Shown here piece by piece: positions 23,567 to 36,400 of a stretch of DNA of 64,000 nucleotides (positions are counted from its first letter, which is position 1; every line of letters begins with the position of its first letter). Both the position numbers and the translations under genes were made by a program. This stretch comes from Epiperipatus broadwayi (lineage: Eukaryota; Onychophora; Udeonychophora; Euonychophora; Peripatidae), in the NCBI GenBank assembly GCA_028023455.1, contig JAQFVV010006255.1:6306501-6370500 (forward strand), in the 5' to 3' direction. Under the pieces are notes generated by a model. That model saw only the letters and a list, made by a program, of their open reading frames with translations. It was not told the origin of the DNA and ran no database searches.

Positions 23567-25642
23567 TTAACTTATAGGATTATTTACGATTGTCATATGA
23601 TCAGCTTCCTTGAATTTTCTTCTATGCATTTTTTCCTCTTTATCCAATATCTTTGTATTTTCCCAATTAAACATGTGATCATTAGTACATACATGATCTG
23701 CTACAGTAGACACATCTGTTTTTCTCTTTTAACCATTAGTTTGTGCTCTTTCAATCACTGTTCAACAGGGCAACAGGTCTCACCAATGTATTTCCTTCCA
23801 CATTCGCATGGTATTTCATTGATGCAGTTTTTGTTTTTTAGCATTTTCAGTTTAGGTTTAGTAGAATTAAACATTCCTCAAAGTGTGGTATGACTTTGGA
23901 AAGCAGTTCTAATGTTATATCGAATGCAGATTTTCTTTAATTTGTCCACCATTCCTGGTATGTATGGATACACTGCCATACCAATAATTGTTTTCTCTTT
24001 TGGTGTCTCTTTGTGTTGTCTATTGAAAGTTTTTCTGATGACTGCTGATGGATAACCATTTTTCATAAGCATTTGGTCTATGTGAATCCTTTCTTTTTTC
24101 AAATCACTGGTATCTGAATAAACCTCCTTTGCTCTGTTCCATAGTGATAGCACAATTCCTTGTTTAATGCTTCTTGGATGTATATTACTTTCCAGTGTAT
24201 GTTGGTTTCCTATACACTGTTGTTTTTACTTTGCCCTGAGGGAGTCTTGTCACATGTTAATGCACATCCAGAGTGACTGTAATTGTACCTCACCATGTGG
24301 CTATACCACAAATGTATCATCAACATATCAAAGCCATACTTTAGGTGGACATGGAGTAGTATTTATGGCTGTGGTCTCAAGTTCTTCCATGTAAATGTTA
24401 CTGAGCAAGGATAACAGTAATGATACCATGGCCATTCCTTGATTTTGTTGGAAGAATTCCAAGTTATATTGAAAGTATGTTGTTGTTACACAGGATGTTA
24501 ATAATTTCATTATATTATCTATAGGTGGAGCTGTTGTAGTTTGTACATTATTATCATTATATGACCTTTTCCTTACAATAGACTACCTCATCATATGGTA
24601 CATTTGTAAACAGACTTTCCACTTCAAAGCTTATCAACATGTCAGTTCTTTCCATTTTCATGTTCCTGACTAATTCTACAAAGTGCTTAGAATTTCTGAT
24701 GGAAGACAGTGTCTTGTATGCCAATGGACTGAAGAAATCTTGACAAATTTTGACATGACAAATTTCTAGAATTAACAATAGGTTTTAATGGAACATTGTC
24801 TTTATGAATTTTAGGCAGTCCATACAGGTGAGGAATTTTGTTGAAATACAAAGCTAATTTTCTTTTTTCTGAATCACTGAAATATCTGCAATTCTTCCGG
24901 AGTAATGCTTGTGGTTTTACCTCTGTATTGGAATTGAATTTTTTGCTACTTTTTGTATTGACCTGCTAGGAAAAGGCCTTGTATTTTGTTATCATAATCA
25001 GTTTTATCCACCACAACTGTAGTGTCCTGTTTGAGAGATTTAATAACTTTTCTATCATCACATGAAATGTTTGACTTCTGCTTGTGCACTTGATGTCTTT
25101 CAAATGTCCTTTTTATTCTTCAGCATAACTCTGCTGCTTCTTCTAGAGTCAAGTTTTGGAGCACTTCTTCAGTGGCTCCCATTATATCCAATAATGGGAC
25201 AGTAGCTAGTGTAATGGTGAAATTCAAACCTTTTTCAAGAACTGATAATTCACAATCAGTAAGATGTTTAGAACTAAGATTTTTCACTGATGATGAGGAT
25301 AGACTAGTTGCAGTATAACTTTTGACTTGTTCATGTAGATTAACAAGCTTCTTTTTCTGAAGTTCTTTGATTTTTCCATGTAACTTACAATATGATCTGT
25401 TTATTGTTTGACAAATTCTTGAGAAATCTTCATCTGTAAGTTTATTTTGTAGAAACGATTCCACATTTCTAATAGAACACAATGTTTCATACTTGCTAAA
25501 CTGCTGAATCTTTATACTTTCTCTTGGAGGAAATAGGAGATTTTAACTGCAAACCCTTAGAAATGATCCCTTCTGATTTACATTTACATAAGAAAATTAA
25601 ATGATTTTCTACTTTAGCCAGATTTAGACATAAATTTTTCAT
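23567..25642 (-). pseudogene. Penelope-like element: RT plus GIY-YIG protein
   Basis: This is a nearly full-length ORF of about 690 codons, read from the ATG at 25642 to TAA at 23569-23567. The N-terminal region (25642-25120) shows SKYETLCSIRNVESFL, KLHGKIKELQKKKLVNL and LSVLEKGLNFTIT, typical of Penelope proteins. Next come LYGLPKIHKDNVPL near 24830 and the RT with SFEVESLFTNVPYDE (motif A) near 24610. RT motif B and the catalytic YVDD at 24327-24316 follow. The linker YIPGMVDKLKKICIRYNIRT precedes the GIY-YIG nuclease (CECGRKYIGET near 23800), and it ends with HRRKFKEADHM. Defects include at least two frameshifts, a TGA just before YVDD, a TAG after FVV, and a TGA in the nuclease at VEQ. 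Such proteins copy element RNA at nicked DNA. Confidence 0.92.
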
Positions 25643-25706
25643 AATGTCTAAATTTCATTGGTTCCATACCCAGTACTTAGTATTTGTCTGAAGGTTTGTA
25701 ATGATG

Positions 25707-26060
25707 GTATATTATTTCCATCATCTATGAGTGAATATTGAATGTATAGAAAATTTTAAACTTTATTTAAACTTTCCAAATATACAAATAACTTGTTAGT
25801 AATAACACACAGATAAACAATACAGATTAGTAATTACACAATGTTTTGAGTAGTATTATTCTCCACTCTTAAGTGTTGCTGGATCTATATGCACAGTGAC
25901 ATATTCACTTAGAAGTTGAACTCACACCTTTAGATTCTTGAATATCAAATTTAAGGCAAATGCTCTACCAACTGAGCTGTTCTGTCAAATGCAACATATA
26001 GTAGAAATTTGATATATTTATATATGAGGGTTGGTTCAAATCCTCCTGAGTCCTTCATTT
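25707..26060 (-). repeat. Penelope pseudo-LTR, copy 2
   Basis: This is the partner of 22972-23290. It lies directly upstream of the Penelope ORF in element orientation, and downstream of a second, more decayed Penelope fragment (26190-27000). The pair therefore sits in a tandem element arrangement, as described for Penelope, where partial copies share terminal repeats. Confidence 0.75.
25913..25995 (-). repeat. tRNA-like segment in pseudo-LTR (copy 2)
   Basis: On the minus strand AGCTCAGTTGGTAGAGC (25978-25962) is a perfect tRNA A-box/D-arm sequence. About 35 bases on, GAGTTCAACTTC resembles the T-arm B box. The block is about 80 bases, tRNA-sized, with a possible TAA in the anticodon region. 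It may be a tRNA-derived SINE trapped in the pseudo-LTR or an internal RNA polymerase III promoter. The acceptor stem does not pair well, so a true tRNA gene is unlikely. Confidence 0.65.
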
Positions 26061-26189
26061 TTTTTATGTATGTTAAATATTTTCTTTTCAGTGTGGGTTT
26101 TCTTTAAACTATAGGTTTAATTTTCTCATGAAGGAGATTTATCACAAGAACATTTAGTAATTTCAAATTTTGTTTTTGTTTTGATTTTA

Positions 26190-27000
26190 TTATAAATTTA
26201 ATAGAAAAGGATGTTACTGATGTGTGTCCAGAATATTTGTATTAGTGCTTCACCATGTGGCCATACAACAAATGTTTCATCAACATACTGCAGCCAGGCT
26301 TTAAGTGGATATGGAGTAGTGTTGGTTATTATTGCAAGTTTTTTTATGTTACTAATCAGGAATGATAGTGGTGAACCCATAACCACCCTTTGATTTTGTG
26401 GAAGAATTTGGCATTGCATTGAAAATATATTATTGTTATACAGAATATTAAGAGTTTTAATAGTTGTTCTTGATTATAAATTATTGCCATTTAATCTTTT
26501 ATTATAATAGAAAATGCCTTATCACAGTGTGCATTTCTGAATAAGCTTTTCACATCAAGCTTACCAATATATCAGTTCTTTCAACTTTCACATTCTTGAT
26601 CAAAATGCTTGGCAAAATACAACTGTCAAAGGACTAAGAACTGTGAGAAAAAATATTGTAGTGTTAATAAGGTGGATTTATGAAACTAACAATAGATTTT
26701 AATGAAATGTGGTTCTTATATATTTTAGATAGACTATAAAGATAGATTTTGCTAAAATATAATATTAATTAATTTTTTTTGATTGAGTGGAATGTTTGCA
26801 AAGCTTTCTAAGTAATGCTTGTGTAACATTGTTTCTGTAGCTGGTATAGGATTTTTTACCTCTTTTTATATTGACCTGCTATAAGATCTCTAATTTTGTT
26901 AAGTAAATCAGTAGTATCAATACAACAATAGGTTTATTTGTCAGCAGGAAGAATGATTATGAATGTGTCATGAAATATTAAAAGAGTACAAACTGACGAT
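26190..27000 (-). pseudogene. Second Penelope RT fragment, more decayed
   Basis: Frame 26419-26198 reads QNQRVVMGSPLSFLISN, then LKAWLQYVDETFVVWPHGEA. This is RT motif B followed by YVDE in place of the usual YVDD, and the conserved FVVWPHGE. Bases 26490-26760 correspond in the same order to 24557-24850 of the neighbouring element (motif A area and linker), but are full of indels. The GIY-YIG end is missing or lost. The second catalytic aspartate is replaced by glutamate, so the fragment is dead. Confidence 0.8.
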
Positions 27001-27250
27001 TAGAAAAAAAATAGATGTATTTAACGTATCAGATGATATTGTACCAATATGGTCAATTAAAAATGATAAAAAATTGGACAGAGAAGCAAATTAAAGAAGC
27101 TGTTTATGTGGCAGTAAAAATAACCACATAAGTCAATCTAATAATGATAATTTATAAATGATTCATTAACCTTACCCTTAAAAAAAGGGGGAGAACTCAG
27201 AGGAATTTCATAGATAAGTAAATGAAATATTTATTGACTGCTATTTTTAA

Positions 27251-27328
27251 CAGAATAGCCTAATTGATTAGAGTATCATCTTAAATGTAATATTCATGAA
27301 TCTAAAGATCCCAGGTTCACTAACTTGT
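27251..27328 (+). repeat. tRNA-derived SINE fragment
   Basis: AGCCTAATTGATTAGAG (degenerate A box) is followed by the stretch ATCTTAAATGTAATATTCATGAATCTAAAG and a B box CCCAGGTTCACTAAC. The middle and end closely resemble the tRNA-like segments at 25913 and 23131, so this is a dispersed member of the same tRNA-derived family on the other strand. Confidence 0.5.
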
Positions 27329-27519
27329 GTATTATTATGAACAGTAGACTAAACTTGAAAAAGTTTAAGTAAAGGTTGAATCTTTACTTAAAGTTTTTCA
27401 AATTCAACTAAAATACTATTATCACAAACTTTCATAAAAAAAAAATGAATGTTTTGCAAAAAAAAAAAAACAAATAACACAAAAACATTTAGTTTAAACA
27501 ATTGATTTTAAAAAACTAT

Positions 27520-27840
27520 TGAAATGGGAAAAGATAAAAATATATTATTCTTTTTGGAGCATTATAAAATAACTGCAGATTTATAATATAATTAACCCAA
27601 AGGTGTGCATTCAAGCACAGATAGCTTTTTACCCTTGAGTTTATGAAATATGGACTATAGGTTAAGAATTTATAGGAAATAATTATTTAATTTTGGTTAA
27701 TTAACTACTATTTCATTTATATAATGTAGTAATATGACATTAGAGTTAATATATGTGCATGCTTGACCCCTATCTACTCTTGAATGTACCCTCTTCTGTA
27801 AAAATAATAATAAATCATCAATTTGATATAAATTCTCCCT
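27520..27840 (+). repeat. Dispersed repeat, copy 2
   Basis: Partner of 21590-22030 in the same orientation (see that entry for landmarks). The two copies lie on either side of the tandem Penelope block, roughly 5.8 kb apart. Confidence 0.5.
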
Positions 27841-28747
27841 CTTACTAATATATATATTAAAATATATTTACTTTTAAATGAAGTAAAAAGAAGCGTCATT
27901 CAAAGTTTATTATCTGTAACTTTATTTGTATTCCATTTTATTTTAATATAAAATTGCTTTATATGCATAAGCAATGTCTATTTATTATAATGCTTAAAGA
28001 AACATTATATTTATCAATATTATCTTTTTTATTAACTTCAAATTCATGTAAAAAAGCTTTGAATCCTGCATATTTATTTTCTGGATAAATAATTAATTTA
28101 GAATTGATAAAACTATTAGTAATCTTAGTTTGCATAGTATAGTTTAATATGTTATTAACACATCTTAATAATAAATCAATTGATTTGTGGATCATTATCT
28201 AATTTTTTAAAAATGCCTGAAACTATTTCTAATAGATTGCAAATAAAATAGTAAGATATGTATAATGATATTATCATCACTCAATATAGATTGTAACCCC
28301 CCTCACCAATTATGTGCAGCTAAACTGCAGATTGCGCTATTTATTGAAATTCCCAACAGCCATGTTTTATTTTATATTATTGGATCACTGAATGAAGCAG
28401 TAATATTATCTTATTAATGCAGAAAAGAATATCAATAATATTTTTTTTCTTTTTTAAAGTTTTTCTTACTCATTAATTCCTTAATGATTTTCATAGATAA
28501 ACTATGTTCCATTGATTCATATAAGTCATTGATATCTAAAGATGTCATTTTGAGGTGGTCCTCGATTGGTCCTTCATTTGAACTGCTTTTAAAACATTAT
28601 CACATTTAAAAGATGATTTGATAGTAAATTTATTAAATTCCAATTCATCTTGTCATCATTTCGAAACAAATTTTGTAGCCTCTTTATGATGGACTCTCTC
28701 AAACATCAGTCTTAAAATTCAATTTTCTTTATGTAAATTACATTTGC

Positions 28748-28887
28748 AAAAATACATGGTATTAGTCAAGCGTTGTTGGCCAAGAGGTCATCGCAGCCAC
28801 CTTGCAAGCAAGTAGTTGGTTGCAGACGGTTGTGGGTTCAGTTCATGGCCAATGCTATGACATATGGAAAAAAAATACATAGTATTA
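28748..28887 (+). repeat. Target-site duplication pair around SINE
   Basis: Bases 28748-28764 (AAAAATACATGGTATTA) and 28871-28887 (AAAAATACATAGTATTA) differ at one of 17 positions and bracket the SINE. They define it as 28765-28870. Confidence 0.85.
28765..28870 (+). mobile_element. tRNA-derived SINE, copy 1
   Basis: A 106-bp element begins gtcaagcgttgttggcc. It has an A-box-like TTGGCCAAGAGG, a B box GTGGGTTCAGTTC (about 28832-28844) and a 3' end ggccaatgctatgacatatggaaa. It shares its start (caagcgttg), B box and end (ccaatgct..g.catrgggaaa) with the copy at 55345-55452. Both are flanked by target-site duplications. It encodes nothing; LINE-encoded enzymes would move it. It sits inside a Penelope remnant, so it is younger than that element. 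Confidence 0.85.
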
Positions 28888-29200
28888 TTGCAATAGATGA
28901 CTATATCTTAAAATCTGCTTTTCTTCTGAAGGTCTTCTTTTCATATCTTTTTAATACTTTATTTATAAACTTATCTTTACTTGGTTTAGATTATAACACT
29001 AACTTTGAATATTTTAATTTTAACTATACTTTCTGGTGTAATATTGCCAATCGGTTGACCCTATCTTTCTTCTGACATATCACTTTTTTCTATTTCAGCA
29101 TATTTCTAAAATCTTGAATCTATCTATTGTAACATGTATTGTCATTTTTTGTCAGCATACCTTTCTATAAATGAAAAGCTTGTTTGAGAACAATATTTTT

Positions 29201-30041
29201 ATTTTCATTACATTCAAATCCTATTTTGAATCAAGCAATCACATATTTGGGACTTTCTGAAAAACACTTTAATACTCTTATTTAATAATTAAATATTAAT
29301 TCTTTAATTATTTTCTAAAAATCTAAATTTATGATTACATTTCATTGTCATATTATTATAAAGTTGATTGTATTATCCTCCAATCTGGTTAGGAAGCAGA
29401 AATTTTGCAACAGCATATTTTTATGTCTTATCGAAATATATGATAAACTTCTATAATTGTATATAATCAATTGTAATAATTATATTGTATTTTAATCCTA
29501 ATTTCCTCTTTACACATATAAAACTATTAATATTTAAATTGCAGTTATTCAGAAACATTACAAATTTTTAATGTGCTTTTAGAAACTACATATATATTGT
29601 AAACTTCATTATTTTTTATTATTTTTTTATATTTTCAGTCCATCTTAACAAAACTTAATAACTTGTTTAAAAAACTGTAAGTCCATGGTTTCATGCATTG
29701 AGAAAACATTGAAAGCATTAACTATAAGGCATTTTCAATGCAGAGCATTCGTGTCAAATGCAACTATTATATTCAAAATATAAAAAAAATGGAAGTATAA
29801 AATTATCTCATTATGCATGCATGTTTTATAATACATTCAATTGAGCATTATTCGATTTTCTATTCATTACTGAGTCTCCATTATTAATAAACTCTCATCT
29901 CTTTAATTCTACATTTCCTATTATCATGTTTAGTAGAAACTGTTTGTATTTCTTTACGGTCAAAAATGTGAAGAAATATCTTTTTATATTTTAAAAACAG
30001 TGATAATACTGTAGGTTGTACTTTAGCTTCTTCATATATAT
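29201..30041. other. AT-rich sequence, no clear gene
   Basis: A minus-strand frame 30138-29884 (84 codons) includes the left arm of the palindrome next door. It might be retroelement debris (GTCYCTKTSVFYHTEYPEN), but I cannot assign it. Confidence 0.35.
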
Positions 30042-30232
30042 ATGATTTCATATCATTAGTATTTTCAGGATATTCCGTGTGATAAAATACTGATGTTTTG
30101 GTACAATAACAAGTACCTTTTTCAAAGAAAGAGAACACTTTGAAAAAGGTACTTGTTATTGTACCAAAATGTCAGCTATTTAGCTATTTTACCACATGGA
30201 ATATCCTGAAAATACTAATAATATGAAATCAT
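30042..30232. repeat. Long palindrome, arms about 86 and 95 bp
   Basis: The left arm 30042-30127 pairs with the right arm 30138-30232 across a 10-base loop (aaagagaaca). The inner 35 bases (for example GGTACAATAACAAGTACC...CAAAG) pair almost perfectly. Further out a short duplication in the right arm (ctatttag) interrupts pairing, which resumes to atgatttcat. Transcribed, it would form a long hairpin. Origin as head-to-head copies of a repeat end is likely. Confidence 0.9.
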
Positions 30233-33200
30233 CATTTATCCATGAAAATATTAGAATTAATATTCTAACCTTGACTTGTGCATCTTCACTTCCAGATAAT
30301 ATATGATATGAAATAAAACGGGTTCTAGCTCAGTTAATAATTAATAAATAAAATATTCAGCATTAAAATTAAAATGTTTCACTAGCTCAAATTTAAAATA
30401 CGAATAAGGTTCAGTAAATAAATATTTAATATTTTCATGAGACTTGAAGTGAAAATACAAGTGACAAGATAGATTACATTGAGCCAATATCCCCCAGGAT
30501 ACTACCTCAATGGCATAAGAACACTATCCCCCCTTACTATTTCAAATAAACTCATAGTATTCTTACGACTTTAATAACTTCTACTCACTAAGATTAAGTT
30601 AATAATTGCATCTTAATCTTCTATTTATAATAATCTAGCTCAATAAAATAATCTCAGGTTCATAAAGTTTATTCTAAGTTAATAAAAAATACGGTAGTAA
30701 AATATGAGAAGGGATTTTATGTCATAATCTACTACACTGAAACTAATAATAATAAATAATAATAATAATAATAATAATATTCTTTATTGTTTAACTACTA
30801 CTGGATATCTTTTCTTTTCGTTATATTTTTATTACCATAATAAAATAATTTTATATAATCTTTTACCTTCATGTAATAATATAATAAATATGTGGTAGCA
30901 TATGATAATCTGATAAACAAAGGATGTGTGGCAACTGATAGCATATAATTCAGTATACTATTGTGATAACTGATTTATGACCAATAAAATTATAATTATT
31001 TAATTAAAAGAATACCAATAAAATATTTAAAATTCTTAAATAATTCTCTATTTATCTTTTTGTGCAAAATTATATATTTGTTTCAATTGTTATGAATATA
31101 TCGTGATTTCATGCAGTGAAGTGGAGAAATAAACAATCCAGACACAAAAAATTTAAAAACAAATTTTAACAAAGTTTATTAACAACAACAAATAAAATAA
31201 ACAATTTATGTACACTATTTACAATGGATATCCTTATTTTAATCTTACATTGTTATCTACTAAGTTATATAAAAATAGTTTATAGTTTAGTTATATCTTT
31301 ATTTATACTTCAGACAAAATATATAAAAAAAAATGTTACCATTTGTTTTCTCATTATGGTTAACTTATTACAAATATATTTACTTATTAGCAGAATATTT
31401 CATCCTTAATATTATTAAACTATCTTATTTTTTTAAAAAAAAAAAATTCATAGGAAAAACATTCTACAGAAAACAAAATTAACTTTATAATGAGTATGGA
31501 TTTCTCAAAATAATAAAAAAAATTTTCATCTTGCAAAGTCAAAGATGTTACATAAAATATTCATCCGAAATTCAATACTAGATTTTAGTGAATATCATTT
31601 ATTACACGATGTTTACTAATCATAATATATTCACATTTAGCCTTACTTTAGTATGATGTAAGTGTAATAATCAATATATTCCTGTTATTCAATGAACAAA
31701 AATATACTATGCATATTGTTTATATAATTTACTTTGTACTATTGTATTTTAAAAATATGCAATACTTATTTTTCTTCAAAAAAAATAAAGCATTCAAAAA
31801 TAATCAACATTCTAAAGAAAATATCTTGTTTAGATACTCTATTTTAAAAATTTATATTTCATTTCCGAAAATAAATTCAAAATATATTCTATGATTCTTT
31901 CCTTTCCTTAGGATACTTTGGACCTTCAATTTCAAGTTATAAATTCTATTCCTTCTAAGCAAATAAACCAATCTTATACAAAAATGATAGCATAACCTAA
32001 GTTCTAAATTATTTATCATTTCTTTTCAAAATATCTTACTGAATGATGCAGTTACATGAAATAAAGATAACGAAACAGATGTATAGGATTTAAGGAAGAA
32101 AGCTAGAGTATCACTCTTAATATATCTCAAAAAATCATGGCACAGTGCAAAGAGGTATGACCTTTACCTGTCTAATAACCTCTACTACATGAACGATGTT
32201 AAAGCTACTTCTTCAGCTTTATTTAAAACATCAAATATTTAAAGACATATAAAACACTGTCCAAATAAAATGTGTATCAGTCATAGGGCTTTGTTAACTA
32301 TGCTGATAACCACATAAAGACTAAATATTATTTCTATTCCTTATCATATCCTATTTTTTTAAAAAAATACATCATCTTGGTTTCCTGCTAACTATAGTAC
32401 TTTCAAGCCACTATCTCAACATTATTTCTCAAGATTTTTCTACATCTTACATCGATAAATAACTATCTGCATTTACAAAACAATAAATAAAATTCATTGA
32501 TAATTAAACAATTTCACTGTTCCACAAGAAAAGTTTGTCTACTTCATCATTCTGTATGTTTAATCATATACAATCTAACTAGACAATATTTGAATATCCA
32601 ATAACATGAAAGTTCTAAAAGAATCACATAATTATTTGTTATTATGTTGGATTATATCACTAATATATAAAAAAAATAATCTTCGTATGCATATTTTCAA
32701 ATCAATCCTATCTCATAATGTTTTTTTAAAATGTTGTATGAAAATGCGTTACATATAATTAAAAAAAACTTTTACACTTCATTCTTAGATTCATAGATGA
32801 TCTAAAGAAAACAAAAATATACATTATAAATTATTAATAGTTATTATTATTACCAAATAACCCTTTTTATCTGGTCATCATTTTTAGTAGGCTTCTTCCA
32901 TCCACTGGATATAGAAAAACATTGCATACATAAATGAAAAGACACATCCATATGTTTTATTTAAAAATATTCTTATCTAAATTATTAGATTAGATTATAA
33001 ATTTTATGTTATTAACAAATTAATGTTTTATGTCTTCCTAATCTTATAAATAGAAAAATTTACATTTAACTAAGTTAGTAAAATAAAAATTTAAAACTAT
33101 AATTATGTCTTCACTTGACCATAGTTCATGATAAAATCCAAAAATGTTTATTATTTTCTCTAGAGTTTTAAAATGTTCTCCTCCAAGCACGTTAAAGTTT

Positions 33201-35459
33201 AAAAATAAAAATAATTATTAATCCATTTAGTAAAATTTATAGAAAATAATCCTGGGTCTTTACTGTTCAGACTGAAAATTATTAAACTGTAATATTAAAG
33301 AATTATTCCCACGAAGTTTATTCAATATTCTCTGATGCATCACTCTGTTCAATTTAACTTAAGTTATCCAGTAAACTTTTACACAATATTTGTATTTTCA
33401 TGGATCCATCCTTTATTTATCTACTATATGTTCATTTTTTTTTTATATAGGTTTTATATCTTAATAAGTTCTTTTTAATTCTTGTAAAATATATATTTAA
33501 AAAAAATGTTTCCTTCAAAAAGGACTAAACATTCTATTTCTTTCATTATATTTTATGATAACTCATACGATATAAATATCTTATTCTTTTTTTAAAAAAA
33601 AAAACTCCTGGATAAACTTATAAATAATGCGTCACAAATTTTTTTAGATGGCAAATAGTTTTCTGTTTAAGCTTCCAGCATTTATTTCATAGTATATCCA
33701 TCTCTATTGCGTAGTTTAGGTTAAACTTCAGATAAAATACTCCTGGCAAGTAACCTTTAAAAAACTAGAAAATCATTTCCACGAAGTTTCTAAATATATT
33801 ATTTTTTTAAACTCTCTTTTTTGCAAAATACTTTAAAATTATCAATTAGTTTTTTGCAGATAAAGTTATAAGAAAGTACTAAAAAAATTGACTAAAATAA
33901 AAATTTAAAAATACTATCTCTTTGATAGCTATAATTTACCTTTCTCTGGTTTCAATACATTATTAATCTCCTCTTATACCCCCTGTGCAATTCATAATTA
34001 TAGTCTGTAAGAATATCTCATTTGATTGGTTGATTCTTACTTTAACTTGAGAACAAATTTACATATTTTCAGTTTATAGCAGAATTATATTTGAAAATAA
34101 AAAATCATGACGTAATGAACTTAAAATATTATTTAAAATATTACCCTTAAATCAATTATTATTTTATTAAAATTATTTAAACATTTAAAATAACTTTTGA
34201 AACAATTTTAATAACCTATTCCATTTATCTGTTTTTATTTAAACAAAATATTTAATTTTTTTTTATTAATTGTATTCATCTTTATTACATTATTTAAAAC
34301 ATTACATACAATAGGTAACTTAATATTTATTATTTACTTTATGCTAGGTGACAATTTCATCCAATTCTATAATATAACTTTTAAAATATTTTAAACTTTG
34401 TTATTTTAAATACAAACAAGCATGTGTGTGAAAGTATGAAGTATACAATTCACATGATTAATAACTTTGACAGACGATTTTTAATCTATTTCTCTGCCTA
34501 GATTTATAAAATTGATACACTTATTATATTATATAAAATAATTATAAAAAATTTGGAAGAATAATTTTAAAAATATAGAACTAGATATAATTTTCACCAT
34601 CATAAAGTTTATTTTAAGAATTATACTATATTAATTTTGACTATTAAATATGATTATAAATTTTAATATAGCATTTATTAAATTATCAGTTTTAAACTAT
34701 TAAAATCGAATTTATTAAATATACTTTTAATAATTATAACTGTGTTATTTAATATGGCCAGCTTTTACAACCATATGCAATAATATTTAAAGCTTTACAT
34801 AACTACTTTTTAAATGATTCGCTATAATTTTATATACTACGTATTTGCTTTAATCTCAAATTGTACTTTAAAAATATAATCGACAAACTATAATTAATGT
34901 ATTAAAAGAACATATTCTAAAATTTAAAATTTTTAGTAATTGACTGTTATGAACTATTATTGACCTATAGAAAAGGGCTCAATATATATATACTGCTTTA
35001 ATTAGACATTAGTGTTCATTCTTGATTCACAGCAGTAGACATAAGAGCAATTTGAATCCTCACATTCAATTATATAAATAATGTGTAGTTGTCCACTGGG
35101 ATTAGTTTTATATTTTATTATTATTGATTGATTGATTTATTATAGTTGGTGAATAAAAATATACATTGTAATCTTTTCTGCATAATTTCACTCTGTTACA
35201 ACAAAAATTGAATGAAAAATATGTTCGCATGCACTGACTATTTTAATCTAATTAATCAATAATGATAAAGATAAAACTGATACCAAAAAATATCTGTACA
35301 TTGCTTATGTAATTAATCATCAAGAAGCAAATACTCTTATGTCTATAACAATAAATCGAAAATGAACATTAAGTTAAGGTTAAAGCTGCATACATATGTA
35401 TTTATAAAAAAGCTAAAATAGATTCTATAGTATTATTAGTATTTTTAAAACACAGAATG
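30233..35459. other. AT-rich sequence, no gene seen
   Basis: More than 5 kb without a supportable gene. Short (AAT)n-like sequence occurs near 30745-30780. Open frames of about 60 codons at 31224 and 31709 are composed of common AT-rich codons and appear to be chance. Confidence 0.55.
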
Positions 35460-35640
35460 TATTTGGTCATTTTTATCAGTTATTCCTTAGACTAAGGATC
35501 ATTCACTTAATAAATAATATTTCTGTAGTGTAATTTTCACTACACCATTTTCACACAAGGTGGGATCTGGTTTTTGTCCACTTTTAACACCTTATGGAGG
35601 GGTATAATCATAAACATGTATTTGATCATGTTTTAGCTCC
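35460..35640 (+). repeat. Dispersed repeat, member 1
   Basis: This matches 62310-62475 in the same orientation: tttttatcagttattc, ttagactaRgga, tgtaattttcactac, caaggt..gat, ggtttttRtc, aaaatcataaac-like. A small hairpin GTAGTG...CACTAC lies near 35524-35543. Non-coding; class unknown. Confidence 0.7.
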
Positions 35641-35924
35641 AAAAAAATACTTTTTATTTGCACTGAACATAATGATTAACAAAAATTAAAGAAGTATGAC
35701 TTATTAATAGTGTAAAAGCTACATAACTATGTTTTATATTAAATTAACATTATTCATTATTATTACATAGTTATGTGGTGATTTATTTATATATTTTTTC
35801 AAATTTTATTCTTATCTCAACACATCTTTTACCATAGCTCAATAATATATATATATAAGATAAAGTAACAACCTTAATAATATAGTAAAAAAAAAAAGTT
35901 GTTTATTTCCATAGTTATTTAAAA

Positions 35925-36400
35925 AAGTAGCAATTAACCATATCTTTGTAAATTTAATAATAAATCAATTTGAGTGAGACTGAAAGAACATCTGCATTGA
36001 TTTAGATTTCACATTTACTAGTATTATAGTTTGTTTAAAGCATCCTTAAAAGAACATGGAATAAATGAAAGTAATTTATCTTCATTCATTCTGTCACAAT
36101 ACTGAAAATGGACAATATTGCATTTAATATCTCAACACATTTAGAAGTTTATTTCTCTGTTTATATTTTATATTATTTGTAATGTTTAACTTATTTTAAT
36201 AGCTGATAATCTACGTTTGTTTATAAGGCTATTAAAATGATTAGCAATTAGCCCGCCTCTGTAAATTTGATTAAAGGCAATTTGAATGAGACCTCTTTAG
36301 TAATTTAGATTTCACATTTATTAATATTATAGTTTGTTTAAATGTAAGAATTTGGACCAAATGAAAATGAGTTAATTCGCATTCCTTGTTTTATACTAAA
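35925..36400 (+). repeat. Diverged tandem duplication, about 310 bp apart
   Basis: About 35925-36085 resembles 36235-36385 (agcaattarcc, tctgtaaattt, tttagatttcacattta, tattatagtttgtttaaa). A few further landmarks continue after each copy. It is an old local duplication. Confidence 0.6.

Larger units (their letters stand above)
27959..29200 (-). pseudogene. Decayed Penelope-like element with SINE inside
   Basis: Two readable pieces lie on the minus strand. At 28548-28446 the frame gives TSLDINDLYESMEHSLSMKI, the RT motif A pattern seen in Penelope-like proteins (SLDI..LY.S). The frame 28195-27959 gives NSKLIIYPENKYAGFKAFL; its AGFKAFL resembles a KIAGLKSFLF piece upstream of the GIY-YIG copy at 9.2-9.9 kb, so the two may belong to one subfamily. 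Frameshifts and stops separate the pieces, and a SINE has inserted at 28765. No catalytic YxDD was found. Assignment of the outer parts (beyond 28760) is weak. Confidence 0.55.

Noticed and set aside
25913-25995. Functional tRNA gene
   Set aside because: A-box sequence is perfect, but the acceptor stem does not pair and the same block occurs in a second, more mutated copy within a repeat.
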